Source: Legionella quinlivanii (lineage in GTDB: Bacteria; Pseudomonadota; Gammaproteobacteria; Legionellales; Legionellaceae). Taken from it: a stretch of DNA of 64,000 bases. This document shows positions 45,414 to 55,977 of the stretch, piece after piece. The stretch covers positions 310,001 to 374,000 of the forward strand of contig NZ_MVJN01000002.1 in assembly GCF_003265995.1 (NCBI RefSeq). The letters run 5' to 3'. The notes below the pieces were generated by a model. It saw only the letters and a list, made by a program, of their open reading frames with translations. It was not told the origin of the DNA and ran no database searches. How positions within the stretch are numbered: position 1 is the stretch's first letter; each line of letters begins with the position of its first letter. The position numbers and the translations under genes are program-made.

Positions 45414-48359
45414 TCAGAGAGAAAATGTATCGCTAGCCATCTGAATAATATTTTCCTCAATAGGCGTAAGACTCGCCAAACCCCCATCGAGGCTGATGCC
45501 GACAGAACCGCATTCCAGTGACGGGGGCGTGCTTTTTCGCCGGGGCTCTTTCCATAAAGAGGAACTGCTCTCTGATGAATTTAGAGATTGAACTCGTTTA
45601 GCTGGTTTGGATTCTCCTTCACCTGGCATCGCTCGTGAAGAGCCAAAGAAAAGCAGCTGTGCTTTAAGTTTCCCTATTGCTGTTCTTGGACTATCCGCAT
45701 TTTCTCTATTCGCTGGCTGCGTCTTTATTCGTTCAATATATAAAAAAAATGATTGAAGTCTTTGTTTGTAGCAATGCTCTTCAATATAGGGAAAACCCAT
45801 CTTTTTTACATAAATCTCATTATTAATTTTTATTGCACGGGCTACACTTTCACTCAAAGAGGTCAGCGTACTCTGTAAGAAAAGGTACTGGGGTTCCGAC
45901 AACTGAGTCATGGATTTCAGCCAGTTATGAAAAACCGATAATAACTTTGGTAAACAGAGTTTAGGCAAATCCAGTTTATCCCCTACCTTGATTTTTGGCA
46001 GCAGATTCTGATCCAGAAAATCCTGGTTGAATCGCTGCAATATTGAGGTTACGTTGGAAAAATTAATCTGGCTTAAATCCAGAAATACATTCCTGGGATA
46101 TAACACATAAGAAGCTAAGGACTGCTCATCCTCATTATAAAAAGTATACTCAGCTAAAAATTCACGTATATCCGTACGAAAACAATCGGCTTGAAACTGG
46201 TTTTTACATTTTCTTTCATAGAGATTGAGAATAGTGCCGCCCACCTGTTCTGATTTGGAAATCAACCTGGAATTCCCTTCAGAGGCTTTAGTAATATCCC
46301 CCAGAATCCCAGGAATAAAGGGCAGTGAGCTATCAAATGAATTTGCCGCACGGCGCAACCATTTAAAATTTTCCTGATTGCTGACCAGCTCATCAAGCTG
46401 ATTATAGACTTCACGATCAGCTGGCGTCAGTTTTTTAAAATATTTATTAAGCCGAAGGATGCGATGAGAATTCAAGACACTCGCTATTAACATGAGATGG
46501 TTCAAATCAGCTTCACTTTCTCCCCTGAAATTACAAAGCGCCTGGGCTAATTGTAAAAGCAGTTGCAAGACATTAGCTACGTTTTTAGAAGTCTGACTGA
46601 GAATTTTATGTACAAAATAATTATTTAATTTATTAAAATTATCGGTACATTGAAGAATTGTCCTGGCTTTATCTGATTGATCAGCCTTAGACCAATTATT
46701 ATGCCTGAACTCTTCCAGTGAAACGTTCCTGTAGAAACCGCGGGTAAGCATGCGCAGCTCATCGGCAATTAATTCCACTTCAGCACTACGCTCTCCAGGT
46801 TTCTTTTGTAATGCGCTATCTACCAGGGCATCAAAACTGCATCGCTGCGAAATTTTTGGATGATTGATCCAATCGATCAGTTGCCGATAGTTCCTGAAGA
46901 AGGGTGAACTGTGAAGGTTAACGAGCTCGTCAAATAATTTACTTAAAGGAAGCCCTAACTCATCCAGGCCTTGCGTATAATATAGACTGCGCTTGCCGAA
47001 TAAACTCAACTGATTCTGAAAAGAAGCCTCATTGGAAATGTTGCCAATAGCTCCGTTATAATAAAGAAGCTGCCAATTGAAATAGTGTGAAAGCAGTTTT
47101 TGTCTTCTGTCTAATTTTGGAAAAAGAAGATACAAACCATTTAGAATTTCTTCAAAACTGTACTCCTGCTGTAAGCCTAAAATCTGCCGATTCAGCAATT
47201 CAATAGGAAAGTGACCATTTTCAAAATTGATACTCGACATCTCCGTCATACTCCAGAGCGCTTCAAGTAACTTAGCCTTATTAGAGTCCAGGGCTTCAAA
47301 TGAAGGCGGAGTATTCTTTACATAGTTCTGATTAAAGCCTTCAATTAAGATTAACTGAAGATAATTTTCCACTAACCTGAAGTGCTTTTCATAGAGTTTT
47401 TTTGATTCCTCCTGAACAACTGGTTGAAGAACCTGCAATAGTTCAGCCAGTACTTCCTTGCTTTTGCTATTTTTAAAAATAGTCGCTTCCAGTTGGCTAT
47501 CTTCATAGGATAATAGCCTTGTTTTTTTAATAAAATCAGATAGTTGCTTTAAATAGGCTGTTGATGTGCTGTTTTCATTAAAATTCTTAAGCAATTCAAG
47601 AAATGTGCGGGAAAAATCATCCAGAGACTCATATTCCTTAGATTGAAAAGAATCTCCTCTCATCAATTGGAGCGCCTCTTCCCAGGTATATCTTCTGTCA
47701 TTTTCAAGCTCATCCATGATAGAAGTTGTGTTTCCAGAGGGTAAATGACAAAAACGAGGGAAGGTCTTTCTGATTTCCGATTTTTTTGTTGAAGACGTAT
47801 CACAGGAAACGAGACTTAATGATCTTAACCGCTCCAAATCCTTGCTCACCAGTGCATTCAATACGGCTCGATTATTGTCGGCCAGGCTGAAAGCAGACTC
47901 ACCCTGCTCATTTCTTACCAATACATCATTTTTTTCCTGCTTAACCAAGGCATTAATCGCCCAAATTCGGCCGCTTTTTACTGCAATATGCAGCGCAGTA
48001 TCGCCGTTTTTGGTTAAGCGATTGATTAGACCAGGACGAATTTCAAGAATATTTGCCAATAAAGTTGAATTGTCTTTTTCAGTTTTCACAAGATAATGGA
48101 GAACACTTTGCCCTTCACTATCCTCTCGAAATAGTAATGGCCAAAAGCTTTGATTTTTAAGTAGCTCAAAAAATATATCTTCTTTATTATTTTCAAGCAG
48201 GCATTGAAAGAGAGATAAGTTGGTTGCGCGTGACGTACTGCTATTATAAGTTAATGCCATCAGCTCAGGATTTTTCGACAATCCATTGATTAGGGCGATT
48301 GAGATTTTCTTATAATTTTTTTTGCTGTGAATAAGTTCCAGTATTTTTTTCTTGTTCAA
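45414..48359 (-). CDS. Ankyrin-repeat RasGEF protein, predicted injected effector
   Basis: 981 residues. Residues ~83-165 hold two to three ankyrin repeats (GQSVLHYLV; NGDTALHIAVKSGRIWAINAL with H124; QGESAFSLA). Residues ~225-335 resemble a RasGEF N-terminal (REM) module (SLDDFSRTFLELLKNF at 245-260). Residues ~528-760 match the CDC25/RasGEF catalytic fold: LIADELRMLTRGFY, then FNKLNNYFVHKIL, LMLIASVLNSHRILRLNKYFKKL (the ...S.L.S..I.RL... helical hairpin) and PFIPGILGDITKASEGN (681-696). The tail is Ser/Arg/Pro-rich. RasGEF proteins load GTP on Ras-like GTPases; bacteria have no Ras, so a host target is inferred. LegG2 of L. pneumophila is a known RasGEF effector. Divergent to the YopJ-like gene across 208 bp. 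Confidence 0.8.
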   Translation of the reverse strand: MNKKKILELIHSKKNYKKISIALINGLSKNPELMALTYNSSTSRATNLSLFQCLLENNKEDIFFELLKNQSFWPLLFREDSEGQSVLHYLVKTEKDNSTLLANILEIRPGLINRLTKNGDTALHIAVKSGRIWAINALVKQEKNDVLVRNEQGESAFSLADNNRAVLNALVSKDLERLRSLSLVSCDTSSTKKSEIRKTFPRFCHLPSGNTTSIMDELENDRRYTWEEALQLMRGDSFQSKEYESLDDFSRTFLELLKNFNENSTSTAYLKQLSDFIKKTRLLSYEDSQLEATIFKNSKSKEVLAELLQVLQPVVQEESKKLYEKHFRLVENYLQLILIEGFNQNYVKNTPPSFEALDSNKAKLLEALWSMTEMSSINFENGHFPIELLNRQILGLQQEYSFEEILNGLYLLFPKLDRRQKLLSHYFNWQLLYYNGAIGNISNEASFQNQLSLFGKRSLYYTQGLDELGLPLSKLFDELVNLHSSPFFRNYRQLIDWINHPKISQRCSFDALVDSALQKKPGERSAEVELIADELRMLTRGFYRNVSLEEFRHNNWSKADQSDKARTILQCTDNFNKLNNYFVHKILSQTSKNVANVLQLLLQLAQALCNFRGESEADLNHLMLIASVLNSHRILRLNKYFKKLTPADREVYNQLDELVSNQENFKWLRRAANSFDSSLPFIPGILGDITKASEGNSRLISKSEQVGGTILNLYERKCKNQFQADCFRTDIREFLAEYTFYNEDEQSLASYVLYPRNVFLDLSQINFSNVTSILQRFNQDFLDQNLLPKIKVGDKLDLPKLCLPKLLSVFHNWLKSMTQLSEPQYLFLQSTLTSLSESVARAIKINNEIYVKKMGFPYIEEHCYKQRLQSFFLYIERIKTQPANRENADSPRTAIGKLKAQLLFFGSSRAMPGEGESKPAKRVQSLNSSESSSSLWKEPRRKSTPPSLECGSVGISLDGGLASLTPIEENIIQMASDTFSL

Positions 48360-48505
48360 AATAAAATCCTTTTTTTACAATAACATACTGATTAATAGAA
48401 AAAAGTGAAGATAGAGAAAAAAACTCACATTTAGGGTAAAAATTAATAATAGGTTTAAATAGATCGATTGCCAAGACATTTCAGATAATTGCTGAAATTT
48501 AACTT

Positions 48506-48538
48506 GCTAATATTGGCTTAAGCATGGTCGTTTAAAAT
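48506..48538 (+). promoter_or_regulatory. PmrA-box-like repeat and -10 upstream of the YopJ-like gene
   Basis: gctaatatt-gg-cttaagcat at 48506-48525 gives two TTAAT-type half-sites 11 bp apart, the second weaker. A TAAAAT (48533-48538) follows as a possible -10. It sits about 40 bp before the ATG at 48568. Same spacing as the element at 14023. Suggestive only. Confidence 0.35.
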
Positions 48539-48567
48539 AGACTAACTTAAGACTTTGCCTAGCCATT

Positions 48568-50205
48568 ATGAGTCCTCAAGATTTTCGTCAATTATTTGAA
48601 GAGGATAACCTGGAAGAGTTACTCTCATTTTTCAGATTATACCCTCAGATTGAAAAAGCCTGGCTTTCCGTGTTCAGTCAGGAACTAATCACATTCTGTA
48701 TTCAGTTTGAAAGCAGCAATATCGCTCGATATTTGGCGGAACGCTCCGAAATCAATTTAGACCAGCTCATTGCTTTTTGTGAATTAGGAAAGTATGAAGC
48801 CAGGGCCCCTGAAAAGCTTGAGTCTTTGATACAATTTCTTCATCGGCTGGAGAAATGGAAAGATCAGAAAGGCTTTTTGCAAAATGAATATTTTCTTCAG
48901 GCAATTACGGATGCCATAACATCTGGCAATCAGGATGATGTCCATTATTTTCTCACTCACTTTCCTGAAACACGATACCTTAGGGATAGTAAAAAGAATA
49001 ATTTCATATTAATTGCCATTCTGCATTCTCAAATAGACATTGCCAAAATGCTGGTTAACAGCGGATGGTATCTTCCCCATATCTACAAGAATGAGGAGAA
49101 CCAAACAGCCTTCGACACGGCTGAAAAACTTCAATTAACCGAGCTTTGCTCCTTTTTGTATTCAACCTATGATTCTCAGTTGCTCGATATTTTCAATTGG
49201 AACATTTCAAACGATTCAGTCTTTGATGAAAATGATGATCTTTCCATAAAAGGTTTAGCATTGATGCTGAATGCTAAGGGAAATAAAATCAGATCACGCT
49301 ACCAGGACCATAAGGATTTATCTATCTATTTCATCAGCGGTGATTGCGATGCGATTGAACTGGTACAATTTGCTGAGAAATTTTTTGCGTCTGATAAAGA
49401 CCGCTGCCACATTTATCATGATGATGGCGGACATCGTTGCCTGATTGCTTTAGAAAAAATCGATGGGGTTCTATATATTAATGTGGTCGACTCTCTGGCC
49501 ACCTGGAATTTACAACAGTTTATTCTGGATTTACTGAATAGTGGAAAATATTCCATATCGGGTGAAGACGTTGTACTTCTGAAATCTCAAACCGCTCAGC
49601 AGTCGGCTGCCACAGGATGCCGTTATTATGCTCTGAAAAATTTATCCCTGGTCTGCCGATACCCATCGTTCACTAAAGAAGTATTAAAAGACAAGTACTT
49701 CATCAAAGAAGAGAACGTAAAAGGAACCAGTGTTATTTTCTATCGTTTGCCGCCTGAGTTCATGCATTTGACAAGCTCCCCCAAGCAGATTAAGCAATAT
49801 ATTGCTAACAATGAGGACGCAAGACAGATTCTAAGGACCAGCAAACAGGGCGAAGCCCAGGATTTGCGAGCCTGGGCCTACCATAAAAGAGATAAATATG
49901 GTATTCAAAGCCCGGAAGCACTACCTAACCGAGAGTTTAATCCGGATGTTGAAGCCGGAGAGAATAATCCGCGAGAGCTGCTAAAGAATAACTCCATCTG
50001 GTATTTTGCAAGTAAATATACTAAATCCGTAATTCCAGAAATGCTGAGATCCAATACACAGGATGAATTGAAAACGATGATTAAGAAGGTTGACTGGCGT
50101 AATACGCTATTTCATTCCAGTAAATCTCAGGAATCTTATGCAGTGGATATTGAGGAGGAGCTTAAGTCACTGCAGTTTGAACGTCCATCCAATCAATCAG
50201 CTTGA
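48568..50205 (+). CDS. CE-clan cysteine protease/acetyltransferase-like protein, predicted effector
   Basis: 545 residues. The N-terminal ~215 residues are helical with two degenerate ankyrin-like units (NFILIAILHSQIDIAKMLVNSGW; NQTAFDTAEKLQLTELCSFL). Residues ~265-370 carry what looks like a CE-clan active site: H289 (GGHRCLIALEK), D308 (INVVDSL), Q345 and C351 (QSAATGCRYYALKNL). The Q-x5-C spacing equals that of YopJ and Ulp1. H to D is 19 residues and D to C 43, against 19 and 44 for YopJ (H109, E128, C172). Function could be acetylation of host kinases or ubiquitin/SUMO-like proteolysis. The C-terminal ~150 residues are unrecognised and charged. No signal peptide. The start and a PmrA-like box upstream fit a regulated effector. 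Confidence 0.7.
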   Translation: MSPQDFRQLFEEDNLEELLSFFRLYPQIEKAWLSVFSQELITFCIQFESSNIARYLAERSEINLDQLIAFCELGKYEARAPEKLESLIQFLHRLEKWKDQKGFLQNEYFLQAITDAITSGNQDDVHYFLTHFPETRYLRDSKKNNFILIAILHSQIDIAKMLVNSGWYLPHIYKNEENQTAFDTAEKLQLTELCSFLYSTYDSQLLDIFNWNISNDSVFDENDDLSIKGLALMLNAKGNKIRSRYQDHKDLSIYFISGDCDAIELVQFAEKFFASDKDRCHIYHDDGGHRCLIALEKIDGVLYINVVDSLATWNLQQFILDLLNSGKYSISGEDVVLLKSQTAQQSAATGCRYYALKNLSLVCRYPSFTKEVLKDKYFIKEENVKGTSVIFYRLPPEFMHLTSSPKQIKQYIANNEDARQILRTSKQGEAQDLRAWAYHKRDKYGIQSPEALPNREFNPDVEAGENNPRELLKNNSIWYFASKYTKSVIPEMLRSNTQDELKTMIKKVDWRNTLFHSSKSQESYAVDIEEELKSLQFERPSNQSA

Positions 50206-50294
50206 TTGTGCTACTGTGTCCTTACTCACAGGCAAGCCGTCATCTCGAACGCAGTGAGAGATGACGTGGCATGACAGTGTATTGAAACTTAAGC
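50206..50294. repeat. Degenerate copy of the nested inverted-repeat element
   Basis: ctactgtgtccttactcacaggc at 50211 and gcatgacagtgtattg near 50268-50285 are diverged arms. The core atctcgaacgcagtgagagat (about 50241-50263) is the same palindromic core as in the element at 40657. No gene in the gap. Confidence 0.6.
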
Positions 50295-51659
50295 TCAGTT
50301 TTTTCGTCGCCAGCTGGTTCCTGAGGCGCTATCCGCCAACTCCACACCACTTTCGGCAAGCTGATCTCTGATTTCATCAGCACGCTTCCAGTTTTTTTCG
50401 GCCTTGGCTTGTGTACGCTCAGCAATAAGCTGCTCAATAGTCGCCTTATCAATGCCTGTGGGCTCAGCTTGTAAAAACTGCTCAGGTTCTATTTGCAGCA
50501 AGCCTAGAACTTCAGCCAGTTTCTTTAAGGTTGCAGCCTGGCGTGGATCACGGGTTTTATTTAGCTCATGGCTCAGTTGAAATAACACTGAAAGAGCGAT
50601 GGGAGTATTAAAATCATCATTCATCGCCTCATTAAACTGATTCGACCAGTCAGTATCCATCTCTTCATTGCCCGAGAATTCAATATCCTTCAGTGACTGG
50701 TATAACCGGGTCAGCGCTTTGGCCGAGTTGCTTAAATTTTCATCCGAATAATTCAGCGGGCTGCGGTAATGGCTGCTTAACAGAAAATAACGGATCACTT
50801 CGGGATGATGGTTCTTGAGCACGTCTTCAATAGTGTAAAAGTTACCCAAAGATTTCGCCATTTTCTCATTGTTAACCTGCAGCATTCCCACATGGATCCA
50901 ATAATTGGCAAAGGGTTTTCCGGTTGCCGCTTCACTCTGTGCAATTTCATTCTCATGATGAGGGAACTGTAAATCCAGGCCTCCACCATGAATATCAAAT
51001 TGCTGACCTAACTCATGCATCGCCATTGCTGAGCATTCAATATGCCAGCCTGGCCGTCCGTCCCCCCAGGGAGAAGGCCAACTGGGTTCGCCGGGTTTCG
51101 CTGATTTCCATAATACAAAATCAAGAGGAGAACGCTTCTCTCTGACGACTTCGATTCTGGCACCTGCTACCAGCCCTTCCAAATCTTTGTGAGATAATTT
51201 GCCATACTCTTTGAAGCTGCTCACCTCAAAGCATACATCGCCATTATCACTGATATAAGCGTTTTTGCGCTCCAGTAATTTTTCAATTAACTGAATGATT
51301 GAATGGATGTGAGCTGTGGCACGCGGCTCAACATCTGGAGGCAAGATATTTAATGAACGCTCATCATTGTGCATTGCATCAATAAAATGACTGGTCAGCT
51401 CATTAATAGAAATGCCACGCTCCTGCGCCCGCACGATAATTTTATCGTCAATATCAGTAATATTGCGCACATAGGTCACTTCATAATTTTGGCTGCGCAG
51501 AAAGCGTACCATCGCGTCAAAGCAAACCATAGAACGTGCATGACCTAGATGACAACGATCATATACGGTGATACCGCAGGCATACAGGCCGATTTTACCC
51601 GGGGTTAGTGCTTTAAATGCTTCCTTTTTTCTTGTCAGCGAATTATATAAACTTAACAT
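50295..51659 (-). CDS. cysS: Cysteinyl-tRNA synthetase
   Basis: Class I synthetase charging tRNA-Cys. The 454 residues begin [15 protein letters not shown]. The HIGH-type motif is CHLGHARSM, the first zinc Cys lies in YACGITVYD, and [14 protein letters not shown] and [23 protein letters not shown] carry the remaining zinc ligands. The KMSKS motif is KMAKSLGN. The C-terminal domain with [18 protein letters not shown]-type helix is present. It ends the glnS-cysS tandem on the minus strand, 10 bp after glnS. Confidence 0.97.
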   Translation of the reverse strand: MLSLYNSLTRKKEAFKALTPGKIGLYACGITVYDRCHLGHARSMVCFDAMVRFLRSQNYEVTYVRNITDIDDKIIVRAQERGISINELTSHFIDAMHNDERSLNILPPDVEPRATAHIHSIIQLIEKLLERKNAYISDNGDVCFEVSSFKEYGKLSHKDLEGLVAGARIEVVREKRSPLDFVLWKSAKPGEPSWPSPWGDGRPGWHIECSAMAMHELGQQFDIHGGGLDLQFPHHENEIAQSEAATGKPFANYWIHVGMLQVNNEKMAKSLGNFYTIEDVLKNHHPEVIRYFLLSSHYRSPLNYSDENLSNSAKALTRLYQSLKDIEFSGNEEMDTDWSNQFNEAMNDDFNTPIALSVLFQLSHELNKTRDPRQAATLKKLAEVLGLLQIEPEQFLQAEPTGIDKATIEQLIAERTQAKAEKNWKRADEIRDQLAESGVELADSASGTSWRRKN

Positions 51660-51669
51660 GCCTGCTCTC

Positions 51670-53325
51670 TTAACTAATTTTTGTCCAAGTGTCTCTTAGT
51701 CCAACCACACGGTGAAACGCTTTAACCTGCCCCGCTTCGGTTTCATTGACGCAATAATATCCCAGGCGCTCGAATTGATAGACTTCACTTTCTTTCGACT
51801 TGGCCAGTGATGGTTCACAATAAGCCTGCTGTACCAGTAATGAATCATGATTCAAAAACTGCATGAAATCGTCTTCACGCCCTGGATTCGCATCGTTGAA
51901 TAAACGATCGTACTGATAAATAGTCACCGGATAAGCGTGATGTGCGGAGACCCAGTGGATAACCCCTTTTACCTTTCTGCCGACCGGGTTTTTTCCAAGT
52001 GTTTCGGGATCATAAGTACAGCGCAACTCTACAACCTCACCTTGTTCATTGCGCAACACCTCATTGCAGCGAATCACATAGGCGTGTCTTAAACGCACTT
52101 CGGCACCGACTGTCAATCTAAAATAATCTTTCGGAGGGTTTTCCATAAAATCACTTCGCTCGATATATATCTCACGAGCAAAAGGAAGGACTCGATTACC
52201 AGCATCCGGATCCTGAGGGTGATAGGAGGCGATAAGCTCTTCCACCTTATCCTCAGGATAATTTTCAATGACCAGTTTAATTGGCTCAAGAACACACAAA
52301 GCCCGTTTAGCATGGCGGTTAAGCTCATCGCGGACACAGGCTTCCAGAACAGACATGTCAATGACGGAATCACTGCGGGAAATACCAATTTGCTCGCAAA
52401 ATTCACGGAGAGCCGCTGGCGGATAACCTCTTTTACGCATGCCGCGAATGGTAGGAAGACGGGGATCATCCCAACCGTTTACAACATTTTGCTCAACCAA
52501 CTGTCTCAGCTTGCGTTTACTGGTGACTGTGTGTGACAGATTCAGGCGTGCAAACTCGGTTTGAATGGGTTTAGCCGGTACAGGCAGGTTATCGATAAAC
52601 CAATCATATAAGGGACGATGATCCTGAAATTCAAGCGTACATAGCGAGTGAGTTATCTTTTCGAGTGCATCCGAAATGGGATGCGCATAATCATACATCG
52701 GATAGATACACCATTGATCACCTGTGCGTTGGTGACTGGCATGTCGAATGCGGTATAGTACCGGATCTCTCATATTAATATTGCCGGATTGCATATCAAT
52801 TTTGGCTCTCAGCACATGAGTTCCGTCAGGAAACTCCCCTGCTTTCATTCGCTCAAATAAATCCAGATTCTCCTCTATGCTTCGCGCGCGATAGGGACTT
52901 TCTCTACCTGGTTCCTGCAAAGTTCCACGATAGGCTCTGATTTCTTCCATGCTTAAGCTGTCAACATAGGCCTTGCCTTCTTTAATCAGCAACACCGCAT
53001 AATCATACAATTGCTGATAATAATCAGAAGAATGAGTCATGTCGTGCCATTGAAATCCCAGCCATTTGACATCTTCGATCATTGCATGAACATATTCTTC
53101 TTCCTCTTTGATTGGATTGGTGTCATCAAAACGGAAGTAGCATTTTCCGGAAAACTCTTCTGCCAGACCAAAGTTCAGACAAATTGACTTGGCATGACCT
53201 ACATGTAAATAGCCATTAGGCTCCGGAGGGAATCGGGTAATAATTTCTTTATGCTTTCCAGTCTCCAGATCATCAGTGATTAACTGTCTGATAAAATGAG
53301 CTCTTTTTTCGTTAATTTCTGTCAT
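51670..53325 (-). CDS. glnS: Glutaminyl-tRNA synthetase
   Basis: Class I synthetase charging tRNA-Gln. HIGH-type motif [10 protein letters not shown] within [21 protein letters not shown] is represented by [39 protein letters not shown] is typical of GlnRS. C-terminal beta-barrels ([18 protein letters not shown]) complete it. I prefer ATG 53325 (MTEINEKR), which has a GGAT upstream; ATG 53337 overlaps trpA by 8 bases and lacks a site. trpA-glnS spacing suggests one transcript. Confidence 0.95.
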   Translation of the reverse strand: MTEINEKRAHFIRQLITDDLETGKHKEIITRFPPEPNGYLHVGHAKSICLNFGLAEEFSGKCYFRFDDTNPIKEEEEYVHAMIEDVKWLGFQWHDMTHSSDYYQQLYDYAVLLIKEGKAYVDSLSMEEIRAYRGTLQEPGRESPYRARSIEENLDLFERMKAGEFPDGTHVLRAKIDMQSGNINMRDPVLYRIRHASHQRTGDQWCIYPMYDYAHPISDALEKITHSLCTLEFQDHRPLYDWFIDNLPVPAKPIQTEFARLNLSHTVTSKRKLRQLVEQNVVNGWDDPRLPTIRGMRKRGYPPAALREFCEQIGISRSDSVIDMSVLEACVRDELNRHAKRALCVLEPIKLVIENYPEDKVEELIASYHPQDPDAGNRVLPFAREIYIERSDFMENPPKDYFRLTVGAEVRLRHAYVIRCNEVLRNEQGEVVELRCTYDPETLGKNPVGRKVKGVIHWVSAHHAYPVTIYQYDRLFNDANPGREDDFMQFLNHDSLLVQQAYCEPSLAKSKESEVYQFERLGYYCVNETEAGQVKAFHRVVGLRDTWTKIS

Positions 53326-53329
53326 CGTA

Positions 53330-54133
53330 TTATCCATCTATCGCATTTCGGATCGAATTAATTAAAGTATTCACAGCCTGTTTAATATTCTTTTTCTGGT
53401 TAAACGCATCAATCATCGCGTTAATTAGCGCAGCGCCCACAATGACGCCATCAGCAAATTCAGCGACATCCGCAGCCATTTGCGGAGTTTTAATTCCAAA
53501 GCCTACCATTAAAGGGATGCTTGTCTGCGTTTTTCGATACTGATAATTTTCCCTGACAGCCTGCATATCCAGGGCGTCTGAGCCGGTAACGCCCTTTAAG
53601 GATACGTAATACAGATAGCCCTGGCCATATTCATTAATTAATTTCATTCGCTCATCTGAAGTCGTGGGGGAACATAAATAAATGCTGTACAAACCCTGCG
53701 AGCGCCAAATTTCATTCACCAGTTTGCTTTCTTCGGGAGGTAAATCCACTAAAATCGTTCCATCAACACCGACCTCTCTGGCTTTTTTTGCGAAACGCTC
53801 ATAGCCATAAATTTCAATGGGATTGACATAGCCCATTATCACAACAGGCGTATTGCTATCCTTCTGTCGGAATTGCCTGACCATCTCCAGGACCTGATCG
53901 CAATTCACCTGATGGCTCAAAGCGCGCTCCATAGCCGCCTGAATCACCGGCCCCTCAGCCATAGGATCCGAGAAAGGGATCCCCAATTCAAGCACATCCG
54001 CGCCTCCTTCAACCAGAGCATGCATTAACTCCACAGTATGCTCAGGTCCCGGATCACCTGCCGTTATATAGGGGCTAAGCATTTTCTTATTAGCCGCTTT
54101 TAATGCCGAGAGCGTTTTATCAATTCGATTCAT
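53330..54133 (-). CDS. trpA: Tryptophan synthase alpha subunit
   Basis: Cleaves indole-3-glycerol phosphate to indole and glyceraldehyde-3-phosphate. The TIM barrel of 267 residues has the catalytic Glu in VLELGIPFSDPMAEGPVIQ and the catalytic Asp in VDGTILVDLPPEE. The phosphate-binding GVTGSDALD and VGFGIKTPQMA segments follow, and the C-terminal GVIVGAALINAM. It follows trpB by 22 bp and functions as the alpha2beta2 complex with it. Confidence 0.96.
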   Translation of the reverse strand: MNRIDKTLSALKAANKKMLSPYITAGDPGPEHTVELMHALVEGGADVLELGIPFSDPMAEGPVIQAAMERALSHQVNCDQVLEMVRQFRQKDSNTPVVIMGYVNPIEIYGYERFAKKAREVGVDGTILVDLPPEESKLVNEIWRSQGLYSIYLCSPTTSDERMKLINEYGQGYLYYVSLKGVTGSDALDMQAVRENYQYRKTQTSIPLMVGFGIKTPQMAADVAEFADGVIVGAALINAMIDAFNQKKNIKQAVNTLINSIRNAIDG

Positions 54134-54155
54134 TCAGTCACTCTTACTTGCTTGG

Positions 54156-55355
54156 TTAAATCGTCATCCCGTCAATTTCCGCCACGGTATGCATGTCTTT
54201 ATCGCCGCGGCCTGACAGGTTAACAATAATTTGCTGGGAATTTTTCATCTCTGGCGCCAGTTTCATCGCATAGGCAACTGCATGGCTTGACTCAAGGGCC
54301 GGAATGATTCCTTCAACCCGGGTTAAACTGCGAAAGGCGTTCAGCGCTTCGTCGTCTGTAATACCTACGTATTCAGCACGACCGCTGTCTCGAAGCCAGG
54401 CATGCTCCGGTCCTACACCGGGATAATCAAGACCCGCAGAAATGGAATGAGTATCCTTTATCTGACCATCTTCATCACAGAGCAGGTAGGTTCGATTGCC
54501 ATGCAGCACACCTGGTTTTCCAGCAATCAGGGAAGCCGCGTGTTCTCCAGTTTCGATGCCCTTGCCAGCAGCTTCCACACCGAATATCTTCACTGCGGGA
54601 TCGTTCAGAAAGGGATAAAACAGGCCAATTGCATTCGAGCCGCCTCCCACACAAGCCACAACCGCATCGGGCAGGCGACCAGTCTTATCGAGCATTTGCT
54701 GACGCGACTCTCTTCCAATGACAGCCTGAAAATCTCTGACCATCTGCGGATAAGGATGAGGTCCTGCTACTGTGCCAATGATATAAAACGTATTATCTAC
54801 ATTACTAACCCAGTCACGCATTGCTTCATTGAGCGCGTCCTTTAGTGTTCTCGAGCCTGAAGTTACTGGAACAACTGTCGCACCCAATAGCTTCATACGA
54901 TACACATTACTCGATTGGCGCTTAATATCTTCAGAGCCCATATAGACAACGCATTCCATTCCCAGTTTGGCAGCAACAGTTGCTGAGGCAACTCCATGCT
55001 GGCCTGCGCCGGTTTCAGCAATAATACGGGCTTTACCCATCCGCTTGGCCAATAATCCCTGACCAATGGTATTATTTACTTTATGTGCGCCGGTGTGGTT
55101 CAGATCTTCCCTTTTCAGGTAAATTCTGGCTCCACCCAATTGCCTGCTCAGGCGCTCGGCATAGTACAAGGGGCTAGGCCTGCCTACATAATCTTTTAAT
55201 TCAGAATCCAGTTCGGCAAGAAACTCGGGATCATTTTTATAAAACTCATAAGCTTTCTTAAGGTTTTCAAGCGCAAACATCAGCGTATCTGCAACGAACA
55301 TCCCACCGTAGGGGCCAAAATGACCTAATTGGTCCGGCAGCTCATTAATGCTCAT
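54156..55355 (-). CDS. trpB: Tryptophan synthase beta subunit
   Basis: PLP enzyme joining indole and serine to form tryptophan. I use ATG 55355 ([18 protein letters not shown]), preceded by a perfect AGGAGG; the upstream ATG at 55379 has no site. The PLP lysine is in [26 protein letters not shown], the PLP phosphate loop [15 protein letters not shown], and LEVEAAGKG-like [19 protein letters not shown] are present. It overlaps the 3' end of trpF by 11 bases, so translation is coupled. Confidence 0.96.
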   Translation of the reverse strand: MSINELPDQLGHFGPYGGMFVADTLMFALENLKKAYEFYKNDPEFLAELDSELKDYVGRPSPLYYAERLSRQLGGARIYLKREDLNHTGAHKVNNTIGQGLLAKRMGKARIIAETGAGQHGVASATVAAKLGMECVVYMGSEDIKRQSSNVYRMKLLGATVVPVTSGSRTLKDALNEAMRDWVSNVDNTFYIIGTVAGPHPYPQMVRDFQAVIGRESRQQMLDKTGRLPDAVVACVGGGSNAIGLFYPFLNDPAVKIFGVEAAGKGIETGEHAASLIAGKPGVLHGNRTYLLCDEDGQIKDTHSISAGLDYPGVGPEHAWLRDSGRAEYVGITDDEALNAFRSLTRVEGIIPALESSHAVAYAMKLAPEMKNSQQIIVNLSGRGDKDMHTVAEIDGMTI

Positions 55356-55977
55356 GTATTCCTCCTGCCAATTCGACAAAACGAATCATTTTGTCATGAT
55401 CTTTAATACCTGGAGAACTCTCCACTCCACTGCAGACATCCACCGCATCGGGATGACAGGTCTCAAGCGCCTGTACGATGTTTGCAGTGTTCAATCCCCC
55501 CGCCAGGATGAGCGGAAGTCTTCTCTGTAAAGGGATTAGATTCCAGTCAAATACTTGCCCGCTGCCTCCTCTCACACCAATTGAAGGAGTTTCCAGCAGC
55601 AGAGCAGAAGCAGTCTCATACTTTGCTATTGCGTCATTAACACTAGCAGAAGACATTACTGGAACGGCCTTGATAAAAGGACGATTAAACTGCCTGCAAA
55701 ACTCCGGCGGCTCATCCCCATGAAACTGCAGGCAGCTAACTGGCAGTTCATCTAAAATCTTCTGCACGACCTGTACAGCAGGATTGACCAGCACGGCCAC
55801 CAGATCAACAAAAACAGGCCAGTCACGAACCAACTCCCTGGCTTGCTCCAGAGAAACATGACGGGGGCTGGCCGGGTGAAAAATTAAACCAACGGCATCA
55901 ACGCCCAAATGAGCAGCCGCCATTATATCTTCCCGGCGGGTCATCCCGCACATCTTGATCCGGACGCGTTTATTCAT
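55345..55977 (-). CDS. trpF: Phosphoribosylanthranilate isomerase
   Basis: Converts N-(5-phosphoribosyl)anthranilate to CdRP in tryptophan synthesis. The start is the ATG at 55977 ([18 protein letters not shown]), in TAATG with truA. The open frame reads further upstream but that part is truA in another frame. MCGM contains the catalytic Cys, [15 protein letters not shown] follows, and the catalytic Asp lies in [33 protein letters not shown] is the phosphate site. 210 residues, normal for the family. No trpE, G, D or C in the window. Confidence 0.93.
   Translation of the reverse strand: MNKRVRIKMCGMTRREDIMAAAHLGVDAVGLIFHPASPRHVSLEQARELVRDWPVFVDLVAVLVNPAVQVVQKILDELPVSCLQFHGDEPPEFCRQFNRPFIKAVPVMSSASVNDAIAKYETASALLLETPSIGVRGGSGQVFDWNLIPLQRRLPLILAGGLNTANIVQALETCHPDAVDVCSGVESSPGIKDHDKMIRFVELAGGIHEH

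Noticed and set aside
53338-55355. Trp leader peptide or attenuator upstream of the trp genes
   Set aside because: trpF, trpB and trpA overlap or nearly abut and truA is directly upstream, leaving no leader space; no Trp-codon run is seen.
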